A DNA stretch of 64,000 bases from Glutinoglossum americanum (GCA_020080175.1 JAGHQL010000103.1:29239-93238); one strand, 5' to 3'; shown: positions 1 to 11,211, numbered from the stretch's first letter. A program made the numbers and translations. Notes: a model not told the origin generated them from the sequence alone.

Positions 1-536
1 CACCCAGGCTCACCCCGGCTCTCTTCATGCTCACCCGAAAGTCACTCTGCTCGCGCGAGTTTAGGACGGCGACGCTCACCCGCTAGAACAGGAAAGGAAA
101 CCTTGCGAACGTGGGCAGATATCCATTCTGTAGGTGGTTGACGGGGATAGATTGAACGGCGTGTCAAAGCTGAGCACTCAATGTTGGAACTTCCCACTGG
201 AATCTGAATGATTGGAAATGTATTTTGATATTCGTCACTTAATGCTAGCCGCGAGCACGCTCGATAGCTACTGAGCCGTGGTTTAGAAGGCTGGGACATT
301 CTCACAAGAATCTAAGAAAACTGATCTCGGCTACCACATACGCACTTGCGACTTCAACTTCCAATGACATCAAAGCATAATAAACAGTTTGGTGGCAATT
401 TCACCGCCATCAGGCGCCCCCCCGAGGGAATTGGTTAATGTAACTCCCTTTCTTCGATTCAACACACGCCAACAGTGACTCCAAGTCGTTCGGATGGCCG
501 CATTCGCGTAGGGTAAGCCCTCCCTCTAATAGACCG
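1..536. other. Left-edge non-coding stretch
   Basis: I see no supportable gene here. The reading frame of the following methyltransferase stays open upstream to about 444 but contains no ATG. An ATG at 494-496 lies in another frame (see the methyltransferase entry). The stretch probably holds the promoter and 5' leader of that gene. Confidence 0.5.
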
Positions 537-1445
537 GTGGAGCCTGAACTTGTGTCTAGGAAACCATCTTTTTCCTACGCCGCGTACAGCGCTTTTCGTC
601 CTGAATATCCACCCTTTCTCTTTGAAACCGTCCTTGAGTACCACCAAGTCTCTAGAAGGCTCGTTGTCGATCTCGGCTGCGGTCACGGCATCGTCTCCCG
701 CGCGCTCTCCGATTCCTTCGAACGTGTCCTTGGAATCGATCCCTCAAAGGGCATGATCGAACAGGCGGCGCACATAACAAGCTCAGGCGGTGGCTATCAC
801 AATACTGCATTCCGCGAAGCGTCAGCCGAGTCTCTCCCATTCCTCGTGGACGAAGAAGTTGATATGGTCGTAGCAGGCCAGGCGGCACACTGGTTCGATT
901 TGCCCCGCCTGTGGCCCGAGATGAACCGCATTGTGCGAAAAGGCGGCACGCTGGCGTTCTGGGGATATAAGGATCACGTGTTTGTTGACTACCCCCGAGC
1001 GACGGACATTCTAAATCAGTACTGCTATGGCAAAGGTAGAGATCGGCTTGGTGACTACTGGTCGGAGCCTGGACGCTCGATCGTTCAGAGAAAACTTCGT
1101 GATATCCAGCCGCCCGGCGAAGCATGGGAGGACATCACGCGGCTCGAATACGAACCAGCGGCACGAGGGCCGAAGAGTGGAGAGGGCCATCTGCTACTGG
1201 CAAAGAGGATGAGGCTCGGGGATGTTGAGGAGTATATCCGGACCTGGAGTTCTGTACACAACTGGCAACAAGACCACCCGGGGGTGAAGCGGGAAAAGGA
1301 TGGTGGGGAGGAGGACGTAGTGGATCAGATGTTCAAGAGGATGATGGAAGCGGAAGAGGACTGGAAGCAGGCAGTGCCCAGTTGGAAGGAGAAGGAAGTA
1401 GACGTCGAATGGGGTTCGGGGATTTTGTTGGCGAGGAAGCGGTAG
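537..1445 (+). CDS. SAM-dependent methyltransferase, Tmt1/Crg1-like (5' end unresolved)
   Basis: This is an uninterrupted frame of about 300 residues for a class I methyltransferase that would transfer a methyl group from S-adenosylmethionine to an unknown small acid or alcohol. Visible features are the family opening around FSYAAYSAFRPEYP, the SAM-binding motif I VVDLGCGHG near residue 43, the acidic loop LGIDPSKGM, and the AGQAAHWFD segment typical of trans-aconitate methyltransferase-like fungal proteins. The length fits that family. The start is a problem: position 537 is GTG and no in-frame ATG lies between it and the upstream stop at 441. An ATG at 494 would join the frame only by removing 509-533 minus one phase base (a 25-nt GT...AG segment), far below normal fungal intron size, or by a single-base shift. 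So the gene may be broken at its start or begin in an exon I could not find. It is probably cytosolic, and its substrate cannot be told from sequence. Confidence 0.75.
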   Translation: MEPELVSRKPSFSYAAYSAFRPEYPPFLFETVLEYHQVSRRLVVDLGCGHGIVSRALSDSFERVLGIDPSKGMIEQAAHITSSGGGYHNTAFREASAESLPFLVDEEVDMVVAGQAAHWFDLPRLWPEMNRIVRKGGTLAFWGYKDHVFVDYPRATDILNQYCYGKGRDRLGDYWSEPGRSIVQRKLRDIQPPGEAWEDITRLEYEPAARGPKSGEGHLLLAKRMRLGDVEEYIRTWSSVHNWQQDHPGVKREKDGGEEDVVDQMFKRMMEAEEDWKQAVPSWKEKEVDVEWGSGILLARKR

Positions 1446-2220
1446 GCAGGAGCCAGGCTATCTGTGGAGCCGACCCATGTGGACAGGCTGAACTTAGAGT
1501 GAGCTAAACCGCTAGGGAAACTAGAATTATAGCTAGAGTGACTGCATATATCACGAACAAGCCCACCGCATACTCAGCCCGGCCCTAGACGACCACAGGA
1601 GAGTCGGTTGGGGTGGGGCGGATCCCATATCAGATTCAGGAGCGGAGCAGGTCACCATCCTACATTTTTCAACGGACTTGGCCCTTTTGGGAAGGAGATC
1701 TGCATCTACCTCTATTAGTCGACCACTGCACAAAACATAAAACGGAAATAGCGTCCTATGAGCGTTGGAGCTACGTATATTCGCTCCACTGAATAACAGT
1801 CCTGGGGAATCTCTCCCCATACGGTGGGGTTTACCTACGTACATAATCTGGCATTTAGTGCGGCTCTGCAAATACATGAACCCCGCCTCATTGGGTGCGG
1901 GGTACAACATATCAATACTGCGTTCTCATTCGCTAGTACATGTACTCCATAATTCGTAGCAAAATGGATACGTTAGTCCAATATCGAAGTAAAAACACTA
2001 TGCGAATTTAACGTTCCAAAAATCTCATCGAGGTAAATACAACTGGGATGCAGCATTGCACCTCCTTTCTTTGGTATTGTAATCATCAACCCGCATAGAA
2101 TGAGGATGGATGGCCTCCCAAGAGCCTCGGATACTTCTCGCGTATCTGCTCGGCATAAGACAGGCCAAATATCCGCCCTATAAGGGCTTCTTCCCGTAGA
2201 CTACCGACCTGTTTTGAGTG
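1446..2220. other. Intergenic stretch between two convergent methyltransferase genes
   Basis: It carries the 3' ends of two genes facing each other. Short open frames here have no recognisable domain or coding-like composition, and I see no repeat or RNA gene. Confidence 0.5.
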
Positions 2221-3665
2221 TCAATTGAAGGCCGGCCTAAAAAATATGGAAATGACATACACTGTGATATAGGAGTGCATTTTGCGATCACGAAGGGCAG
2301 TCCTCATCTCAGCCAGGAGGACTTGTACCTCCAAGTAACTCCACTTTCGGAAAAAAAACGAGTTAGAAGCGTCGCAAAGCAGTGGCAGCTAACTTACCCC
2401 CTCAACTCTCGTCAATAGAGCCATGGCCCATCCTTCAATGCCCTCCTCACAATGCAGTTGGTTCCATCGACCGATCTCCCTGTACTTAGGATCGCTACTC
2501 CACGGCCCGATTGGCATTTTGAACCTCTCCTCTACCACATCTACGAATCCGGCATTCGTAACATAACCTCTCGACAAATCTAGGATCCTGAAGGTCTTTC
2601 CCAACTTTTCACCTATTGCGACAAATATCCTCCCCCATCGCGAGAAGACATGGTCCTCGCTAATGGTGTCATCATCGGACTGGATTGTGACGGACATTTC
2701 AAGTTGTTCAAACCAGCCGCCTGGTTTGAGATGCCTTCTGTAAATTAGCACCTAGGTTTTTCCCTGCGAAACCCTATTGAGGCGTACTTGTATGCCTCCT
2801 GGTAGAATGCAGGCCAATCGCGTATGGATCCTAGCAGGCTTCGGACATGAATAAAGTCGAAGCTCTCTTTCGGGTACATCCATTCGATGGACGCATCGTC
2901 GATTTCAAATTTGCAGTTTGGAGGAACCCAAGAGGGTTGGGTCGGCGACAAGTCTAAATGCATGGTAAGGGAGCAAAATGGAATCATTTACCGCGTAGGG
3001 TTCTAACCTGTGCCAATTACTGTAGCGTTAGGGAACTGGTCTGCAAAATCACTGCGATGGAGTCAGCTTTATGATAAGACAGGAGAACGGCCTGGTATAT
3101 TTTGCGTGACATACATTGCCCAAATTCCAGTTCCCGTACCAACATCGAGCACTTTCTATCTCCACCAATTGAGCTTGTTTAGCGTTGCGTAGCAGCGAAA
3201 ATTTCCGAGGCGCCTGGAATAGGATGTAGAGCTCCTTACCTGCGGGTTTGGCCCGACCGGAGACAGAAAAAGCTTGTTTTCGAGGAGTAAGAGAAACATA
3301 TGGTGACTAAAATCTCAGTCAGTGAAGGTATGCCAACATTTGCAGCGAGGTAAATACGAACGCAATGTCAAGGTGGTTGTTTTGCTGTTCGTCATTCGGT
3401 CCCCTGGAGTTAGAAATTCGTTAAGAGGAAGACGAACACCTAAGATGAAAATAGGGCTCAAATACCAGTACTCTCCATCCCTAAATGCGTGATATCGTCT
3501 ACCATTCTCGAATCGGTATTGGGTGATGCTTGAAGTCAACGACCTCGTATCGCTTTTATCGGTAGATCACACAGTAAGCCGCTGTTCTGAAAAAAAATTT
3601 ACGAGTTTTGGCGGGGCTTACACATCTTCACCAGAGGTTGAGTCGGAATGATCTGGCGAGGGATC
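2221..3665 (-). CDS. LaeA-like methyltransferase (TAM domain), intron-rich, first exon not found
   Basis: A methyltransferase of the fungal LaeA-like/TAM family, in which LaeA itself is a nuclear regulator of secondary metabolism; this paralogue's role is unknown. Exons that join in phase: 3622-3665, 3466-3552, 3362-3403, 3240-3306, 3115-3155, 3008-3051, 2788-2953, 2398-2737 and 2221-2343. They encode about 317 residues. The spliced product shows an acidic Ser/Asp-rich N-terminus, the family signature YRFENGRRYHAFRDGEYW, GPNDEQQNNHLD, SAM motif I VLDVGTGTGIWAIDFAD, TDLSPTQPSWVPPNC, and HLKPGGWFEQ. The introns (about 50-84 nt) have GT and AG ends. The N-terminal exon is missing: just upstream of the CAG at 3666-3668 the same frame meets TGA at 3669-3671, so either another intron ends there or the gene is truncated. 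Eight introns in a gene this small is high for filamentous ascomycetes. The gene lies outside the melanin genes, and I have no evidence that it controls them. Confidence 0.75.
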
Positions 3666-5040
3666 CTGTCATACCAAGGCAATGTAAGTCTGGGTAGCTA
3701 GTGAGCGCATCGTTTTGCAAGGGAGGGTCCGTACAATTGGGATGTTACCACCCTGCTGGGCCATGTCGGTAATTTTGCTGGTAGTTGGAGGGGTGAAAAG
3801 CAAGTTGAGGAGGGCAGCGTCCCACGGGGACTTGATGCTGTACCGCTCTCGCGCATCCGCCAAACGCAGCCAGTCTTCTTATCTCAAATGCTCGATCGGC
3901 CATGAGGCAGTAATGACTTGAGCATGATGATTTTGATTTAAGACGACAAATTTGGCACGGGTTAGTAAGCTGCGGAAGGAGTTTCTTAGGGCTTTTGGAG
4001 GTTTGACCTCGATGCCTTTGGTTAACCGATTGGCCAATGCCGTGTTGCAGATTGCACCCCACCCTAAAGCGTTGCAGCGCCCGGAGTTCTGTCACTCCAA
4101 AAATGTAGATCGAAACGGTTAACAGATGTGCCTGTTGATCTATTTGGCTAGCTCACTTTGCGGACAGCGTCGCCCTTCTTCTGGCGGTGGTTGGAAAGGG
4201 AAGGCACATGCAATGCTAGCAACATCATGACACCCTGCTACACCTACGCCAGAATGTTATAGCATTGCTAAGGGGCAGGTACTTTGACGCTTCTCTATAT
4301 GGATGATGGCTACGAGCGCGATGTATGTAATTGCTGCGTTATCGATCCTGTCGCCGCCCGGGAAAAAGGGAATCCGCATGAATTCCGATCCATATTCATA
4401 ATAATATCCCGGCACACGTGAGACTTTGGCGAAACTTTTAAGCGAGTCTGACATTTCTCCCGTTTCCTGGCCAAAGATAGCTCTGAGGAAATTCTTCATC
4501 GGCCAAGAGAAACTGAGGCGTTCTTTTGATTGTATCTTTCTGGTGATATTTGCTGGATCTGCTCAGTTGCGCGACCAAAATAGGAAAGTGCCACCGGAAA
4601 ATCTACCCCGTACGTCCACAAAGCTACAAAGCTACATGTAGCCGAAATCACCATCACACACCGAAGCGCTCTCGGCTTCCTAATAACAACTCGTAACCGC
4701 TGACCCAACCTATTAACGGCTCAAAGCCGTCCCACCACACCAACCCACTATAAAGGGGCATCCAATCCCCTTCGCCGTACCCTTGCAAAGCGCACGCTCC
4801 GGGTACGATAGGCCTTTCGCGAGGGGGTCGATCGCCATGCGGGTAAGCGCTGTGTTATATCTGGTGCGTGTGGTAATACTCCATTTTGGGGATGATGTTG
4901 CGCGAGGTTGGAGCTTTCGGCGCGTCTTAAGATTCCGGGTGGCCCCCTCAATCGAGGTGGGAGGACTTCACCTTCCGGCGAGAGAGAGAAAGAGTGTTTT
5001 CCTGTTCTCTTTTTTCTGTGTGAAATATACATAGTCCGTG
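3666..5040. other. Intergenic stretch upstream of LaeA-like and DOMON genes
   Basis: This divergent spacer should contain both promoters and the missing first exon of the LaeA-like gene. Minus-strand open frames at 4257-4499 and 4496-4708 match no family I know. Nothing else is supportable. Confidence 0.45.
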
Positions 5041-6764
5041 ATGAATCGAAGAATGTCGAGATTATCGTGTTTGTTCTTTGCGGCGGTTGTGGGACTCGCG
5101 AGTACGTTTCACCATTTTACACCTCTTTTTAGCTTAACATTCTCCTGAGGTGGGGACTGACCTGAGCCACATGCAGGTCTTGTAACCGCATCTCCATCGG
5201 CATCGTCGTTCGTTCTCAGTGGTGCGCAGAACAGCAATAATTTCAGCTTCTCAGTCAACGTTGCCAATAATAGCGATAATCTGTACTTTCGACTTGAAGG
5301 CCCTATTGGGAACTCATGGGTAGCGGTGGGTGCTGGGGATCGGATGGAGGGGTCGCTGATGTTTGTTGTATATGCTGCGCAAGCCGCTGGCAGTGAGTAT
5401 ATTCCGTGGGGTCTGCTTTGGAGGCTTTGCGGGAGGTGGCCCGTTGTGCGATGCAATGGATAACTGATGTGTTGTGATATTAGATGTGACCCTCAGCCCG
5501 CGGATAGGAACGTGAGCCTTCCCCACCCTAGTTACTCCTTCGAAAGCCTCCTGTCAATAAAGCAAGATATGTGGCTAACCCTCAATGTTATATTCGTTAG
5601 AGGGCACATCGAGCCATCGTTCTCCAAGGATATTGACATTACCCTTCTCGAAGGCTCCGGCATCTTCAACTACACATACCTCGTCAAAGCTCTTTGCCGC
5701 AATTGTCGTCGGTGGAACGGTGGTGCGTTAAACGTTAACACCACGAATCAACCATGGATCTATGCTGTTGGCCCTGGGAGACTGTTTGTTAGTAACTCGC
5801 AGACAGCTAGTATTGGACTTCATGATGGCCATGGTGGGTCCCTTTCTCCGATCGTCTCGGTTTTGCATGTACTAATGCAGTTGTTCAGGAGGGTTCACGA
5901 TGGATATGATCCAAGCGACCGGCGCCGGCGGCGTTCCCGGCCCAGCATCAGCAATGTCCGGTGCGGCTTCTATCGGGAGTGCCCAACTCAACTTCAACTA
6001 CTTCAAGCTGTTCCACGCACTATTCATGTCGAGCGTCTTTGTGTTCCTGTACCCGCTCGGCATCATTTGCGCTAGGGTCTTTGGGTGGGTTAGGTTTCAC
6101 GTCATAAAGATGATCTTCGCGACGATATTGGCCTTTACTGGTTTCTTTCTCGCCGTATACATGAGTACCTGGTACAACAAGGTAAGACCTCCTCCCTTGG
6201 TTCACAACCTCCAAGTTCAGAGTACTGCTTGTAGAGCGGGTTTCAGTGACTAAGTGTACTAACTCCCTCTTTAGTCGAGATACTGGAATACCCCGCATCA
6301 AATCATTGGCTTGTTGGTCATGATAGCCATCGTCGTGCAGATAGTGATGGGGTTCATGCACCATCGCCAAAGGTCTGAGGAACGAACCCCGAAAGTTAGA
6401 GCTCACAGTTGGATTGGTCAGGGCGTCTTGCTTGTGGGAATTATAAACGGTGGCATGTAAGAATCCCCTTTCACTCACCACCGGCCCCCAAGTCAATCGC
6501 GCTAACTCATTGCCAATTCCCAGCGGCTTCAACTTCGCCGGCGCAAGCCGAACACCCATCATCCTCTACTCCCTCTCCGTCATCGCCATGGCGCTCTTCT
6601 ACTCGCTCATGTTCTACTTTAAATCCTGCTGGAATAGGCACAAGAAGACGCTGTCTGAGATAGCAGAAGAAGATGAATATAACGCCCATTACTTGTCTGA
6701 CATGGTCCCTGCACCACCACAGACGACCTACCAACCGCAGGAACCTCCGAGACCGTATCATTGA
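5041..6764 (+). CDS. Secreted/membrane DOMON domain - cytochrome b561 protein
   Basis: A 417-residue protein combining an extracellular DOMON haem domain, like the cytochrome domain of cellobiose dehydrogenase, with a cytochrome b561 membrane domain, a layout expected to carry electrons across the plasma membrane. Exons joining in phase: 5041-5101, 5177-5392, 5484-5511, 5601-5833, 5889-6181, 6275-6456 and 6524-6764. Residues 1-21 form a signal peptide (basic MNRRMSR, then a hydrophobic run to GLAS). Residues about 22-175 are DOMON, with GNSWVAVGAGDRMEGS, VTLSPRIGTGHIEP and a CRNCRRW motif. From about residue 210 there are hydrophobic helices carrying candidate haem histidines (KLFHALF, FHVIKM, TPHQIIG, HSWIGQG), then a basic HHRQRSEER loop. 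The C-terminus is cytosolic and acidic to proline-rich, ending PRPYH. Introns of 55-93 nt include CTAAC branch sites. Its place next to the melanin genes may be chance. Confidence 0.88.
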
Positions 6765-8100
6765 GGAAGGGTTAATTTTAGTCGTGGGAAATAGAGCCTC
6801 TGGGGGGCTGACTGACTGACTCGCTATCTGGTATGGGCGGTTTGGTGAATTGGCATTTTTGTTCTTCCTGTCATCGTCCGGGAGTTTTGGGGGTCTTTTT
6901 TATTGTGGCTCTACGAGTGCCGGGAATGCTCCTCTCTCTCCTGCCAGGGGTTTATTGTTGGGTACTGGGTACTCCCTTTGCTAATTGAATATTGTTAAGG
7001 TTTTATTATTGTATCTATTTGAGCTACCCGTGTGTCCGGGGCTTAACTTGGCATATAAATCCTAATGTTATGGTGTCCAACGATCCGTCTTTCTTTGGAA
7101 TGTGATTGTCTGAATGGAGATATAAGGGGAGAGGGGGTTGTCGGTTGGCGATTAGTGGGATGGGGGTGGGCCGGATGGTTGGTTTTAGGGAGGGAAGAAG
7201 GAAAGAGGTGAGATCCATTAGCTAGTTACCGTCTACCCATTTCACGAGAACCCTTCTCCTTTCTTTCAGGGTGTAGCATCTCTTCGGCTTTGCTCGCCGC
7301 GCACCAAGGAGGAACCCAGATATGCTTTTCTAGGTTCTGTAGGCACAGCGGGGGAGGAGTTGTGGGGGCGGTGGCGCACCGGGAGAGAGGTTCTAGGCGT
7401 CACGGTGTGTATGGCGACGCCACCGCGCCTCACACGCTATCGGGCTGTCTCCGGGCAGACGCGGTGCAGGATGTGAACAAGAATGTTGAGGGACTTGTCG
7501 GTTTGGACGCTCGTTCGGGAGTCTGGTTTGTTGGGTGGATGTGGCCAATATGGTGGGGCTAGGGCTACGGATAGCTACTGTCCTGTTGCCCTTGGATTCT
7601 CCCGCGCGAGTGGGTCGGTGCGAGTATGGTTTAGGGGAGAGGGGTGATGTGGGGGATTCGTATGCTTGGGTATTGGGGGAATTCTAGCTAAGTGCATGTG
7701 TTCCAAGATTGACTTCCCGGTGGTCTTAGGTTAGGGAAGGTGCTAACTGGGAGGTGGTTAGGCCTGGTATGTGGTGAATATCTATGAGGGTGGTCTCTGG
7801 GCTGAGCTATCCTTCTACTTTGATGCTATCTAGTGGTCGGTACGGGCACAAGGGGATGTACGGATGTACGTATCTGAGGTGCTAGTTATACGCGGTCGGT
7901 ATATCTCAAGCTATCTTAGATATCTATACTAAATAGATAACCAGCCGACAGAAAGGCCCACAACCGCACCTGAAGTCCGCTCCGACGCTTCACCACTCCA
8001 ATTCCCGAAGCCGCGCCCGAAAGCCTAACCTAGAAACACTCTAAGGTCTGGGGCAGTACCTGGTATGGAGTAAGAGAAGGGCGACGGCAGACATAGAGTC
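6765..8100. other. Non-coding stretch, G/T-rich on the plus strand
   Basis: The first few hundred bases should be the 3' untranslated region of the DOMON gene. Beyond that the plus strand is rich in G and T, with open frames of low-complexity composition and no domain. I see no gene. Confidence 0.5.
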
Positions 8101-8112
8101 AGGGTCCTTTAT

Positions 8113-8370
8113 TTGGGGGGGGGGGGGGGGGGGATAGGGCACCCAGGAAAAAAGATCCCCCCCCCTTCCCCCGGTTATAAAAAAGTAGGGGGGGGGGAGG
8201 GCGGGGGAAGCGGTCGGCAGGCAGAGGGAGAGGCGCCCAGCATGGGGAGGGGGGGGGCGGCGTTTCAGTGGGGGGGGGGCGTTGGCGGGGGATAGCGCAC
8301 TCCCGAAAACAGAATCCCCTCCCTCTCCTCCGGTTATAAGATATCAGCGAGGGGAAGAGTGGGGGGACTG
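8113..8370 (+). repeat. Imperfect tandem duplication with very long guanine runs
   Basis: A run of about 18 guanines begins near 8116, followed by several further G runs of 5-10 and one C run of about 9. Two diverged copies of one motif can be aligned: around 8131-8190 (GATAGGGCACCCAGG, an A-rich bit, a C-rich block, CCGGTTATAA) and around 8290-8345 (GATAGCGCACTCCCG, an A-rich bit, a C-rich block, CCGGTTATAA). The copies are about 155 bases apart. The short frame across it is low-complexity glycine and is not a gene. Confidence 0.6.
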
Positions 8371-9521
8371 GGATGACGGGTGACCAGGGAACGTATGGGT
8401 ATGCTCACACCTCATAACGCTCCACCCTTTCACGTCCCGGAAAACTTTAAGCTCGATAAAGATGGGTGGTTTCTCGAACACTGGCCTCTTTACTTTGTTT
8501 ATTTATTTGCTCGGGGACTATGGAGAAATATGCGCTACGATTCTGGTGGCGACCTGAGGTTGCAGGAGAGGGTGAAGGTGGTGGGGAGTGCGTTTGAGGG
8601 GGTGAGGTAGTGGAAGAATTAGTGGGGGGAGTGGTGAGGGAGGAGTTGAGTTGAGGAAGGCAGGGAGGATTGGAGGGGGTGGAAGGAGCGATAATGGGGA
8701 GAGTAGAGATGGCGAGAAGGGGGAGGGAGAGAGGAAGGGGAAGAGTGACTGCGAAGTAACTTTATAATTTCCAAAAGTTTTGGTTGCCGCGTTTTCAAGC
8801 TTCCACTCTCTTTCTGTTCTCCGGGGGATGCTCCAGGGGATACCCTAAGGTTACGAGACCAGGACACCACCGCGGTATACCACCAGCGGAGAAGGGGCCA
8901 CTCAGCCCACCAAGATTGATAGGGCCGGAGAAGCCACTGAAAACCCCCCGAACGGTAATGATAGCGATGGCGGTACAGCGAGATTCAAGCTCAGGTGAGC
9001 TGCGATGGGGAGTAGGCGGGTGGTCGCGGGGGGTAGGGTAGGTTGTATGTTTGATGATGCGCCTAGTGTAGATGGTTAGATGCTAGTCTAGTGAGACGGG
9101 TTGTGGAATAGAGCATCACAACCCTGATATATATACATACATACCCCAATTTAGTCCGCTATTTCCCACCTGGGTTTTGCCAGGAGCAGGCGCCCTTATA
9201 TCCTAGTTTTTGCGAGTATGTATATATCACGGTGCCATCACTAGCCGGATGTCCCCCGCGTGATGTGATGATTTCTAGAAATGTGTTGTATATCTCTCTA
9301 TCTTACCATGCAGACACAGGAGTGGGCTATCCAAGAATGGGAGAATATGAGAGGTAATTGAGCGCCCTCTAACTGAGTGGATGGGGAGAAAACAGCTGTA
9401 ATGGGTAACACATAATAGGCGGCGGGGTCCCTGACGTTCTGTCGCGATGGAAATATTCCCATTCCGCCGCACACATACAGATGCCATCTTTCCCGCCAGC
9501 CCACCCTACCCCACCTGGCAC
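8371..9521. other. Non-coding stretch downstream of the small secreted protein gene
   Basis: G/A-rich, purine-strand-biased DNA (8580-8740) and short TA-rich tracts near 9125-9150. It would contain the 3' untranslated region of the minus-strand small secreted protein gene. No further gene is supportable. Confidence 0.45.
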
Positions 9522-9943
9522 TCAACAGTATCCAATAGTCTTCGTCTCTGTCACAATCGCACATCCCGGTGTACACCAAACCTTACACTTCCCCCCCGTA
9601 ACCGTCACCGTCGGCGCAGGCGGGCACCTCTTATCCACGCACGGCTCCGTCGTTGTGGTTGTCGACGTGCAGCTGGGGCGAATGCACATTTTATTATTTA
9701 CCGGGCAGGTGTGGGGGGGTATGGCGACTGTTGATGTTGGGCAGGAAGGCGTAGGGAGGTAGTAGTCTTTAGCAGTGATTGCGGCTGTTGGAGCTGGGGC
9801 CGGGGAGGCGGTTGTGAGGGTCCTGGGAAGGGTTAGTAGTCGGCGGAAAGGAGAGGGTTTGGACTTGGGGAGAGGTAAGGGAAGACCTACGAGATAGTGA
9901 GAAGGAAGAAGGACAATTTTGAGAGCTGGAGAGCGGTAAACAT
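9522..9943 (-). CDS. Small secreted cysteine-rich protein (10 Cys), effector-like
   Basis: A two-exon gene model for a 117-residue secreted protein: exon 1 at 9891-9943, exon 2 at 9522-9822. The 68-nt intron starts GTAGGT, has a perfect TACTAAC branch site, and ends CCCAG. The exons join in phase. Residues 1-23 form a signal peptide (MFTALQLSKLSFFLLTIS, then TLTTA). The mature part opens with a Pro/Ala stretch, SPAPAPTAA. It then has ten cysteines, all in the last 75 residues, in two blocks around a Ser/Thr tract: PSCP, HTCP, KMC, PSC; then EPC, KRC, GKCKVWC, PGC and the final GYC. An even cysteine number and C-terminal cysteine fit a disulfide-bonded extracellular protein. I recognise no named family. 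It lies on the same strand as the polyketide synthase, about 1.3 kb downstream of it. The perfect branch site and phase agreement argue against chance, but no homologue is known to me. Confidence 0.55.
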
Positions 9944-11211
9944 GGTAACGGCAACGATGACGGCGTCTAATCAAAAACGTGTTGGCTCGTTGCTCCTGCG
10001 GTTCTGTGGTATTATTGCTTTGCTTGCCTTGCTTGCCTTGCTTAGCTGCAGGGCCGGCGAGTGAGGGACAACTCGTAGAATAAAATACTAACTTCTCATC
10101 ACCACACAGCCTCCCCCTTATTTGACAATTCAATTCGTCTCACATCACGCCCTTCTATGTTATCGCGTACACGAGGTACAACTCATCTCATTTCCCCTTT
10201 TATCTCCATAGACGGTAAGGGCAAACTTCTCCGCCTCCCCCATCGTTAGCATCGTTCGCACACTACGGTCGAGGCCGCTTATATGATCAATGGCCGATCG
10301 CCGTACGGGAATTCTAGTACCCGGTTCAGCTTTCCATCCTCTTCATCACGGAACCTTCCATGGCCGACGGATCTGCCCGGTTGAGAGCCCCGAGGCTCCG
10401 TAGGAGGCATTCAGGTAATATCCTATGCTCGCAGAAGATTGCTTATGTTCGCTCGTGTTCTTCGCGGCCCTATTTTTGGGAGCTGGAGCTGAATTGGAGG
10501 AGGCGGTTAGTCAATAGGGCTGGGGATTAGGACCGTTGGGATATCGGATCGGAAATGATTAATTTCGCGGGTTCACGAATCAGGGCCCGAGGGACTGCAA
10601 ATGCTCTCCGGCGCGGTGCTGTTAGCACATTCGCCGCGGAAAAATTGGCATATTCAGTCTATTCCATTGCAATACCCACCGCACATGGCCACGGGAATTA
10701 TCAGATGTCAGAATCTCACTATGACGAGCGACAATGTATTACAGAACCGATTGATAGTATTGAACTAGGCAAATAGCAAAACGCTTACACATAAAATCAA
10801 CTATCCCTCAAAATGAATCCTACAAAAAATGACTTAACCCCGTCTAGCCCCTGCAATTCCTCCAAACGGGGAAAGGCGGGTGGTTAGTTGTTATGCATCG
10901 CAAGGATAAAAAGAAAATAACACCACAGCTCAAGACAGGTGTGAAAGTTCAAGGGAGTGATAATTATTATCTGAGCACATATTGTAGATTGATGACTAAA
11001 AATCAAAACCATATAGTAATTATCTCGAGTTTTAAAAAAATAACAAGGCGGCCGTAACCCAGTTCCAAGAACCCATGAAAAAAAATTGCGAATGGCTTAT
11101 ATCATCAGAAAATCTGCAAACATATAGGGAATTGTCTTAACATAAATGAGATTGACAAAGGAGACATTAGGTATATGTAGTATGACAGGTCCGAGACTTG
11201 GAGACGGGAAA
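9944..11211. other. Intergenic stretch between small secreted protein gene and polyketide synthase 3' end
   Basis: The promoter of the small secreted protein gene is expected in 9944-10500. A short repeat of TTGCC/TTGCT steps lies at about 10016-10046. The last 400 bases before 11212 are A/T-richer and probably the 3' untranslated region of the synthase. No gene is seen. Confidence 0.45.
10016..10046 (+). repeat. Short tandem repeat of TTGCTTGCC type
   Basis: About three copies of a 9-10-base unit (TGCTTGCCT) lie in the upstream region of the small secreted protein gene, some 75 bases from its start codon. Confidence 0.6.

Noticed and set aside
652-1125. A 157-codon minus-strand frame
   Set aside because: Antisense shadow of the methyltransferase coding sequence.
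5467-6075. A 202-codon plus-strand frame
   Set aside because: Its middle part is the same frame as exon 4 of the DOMON-b561 gene. The rest runs through introns and out of frame after them, so it is not a separate gene.
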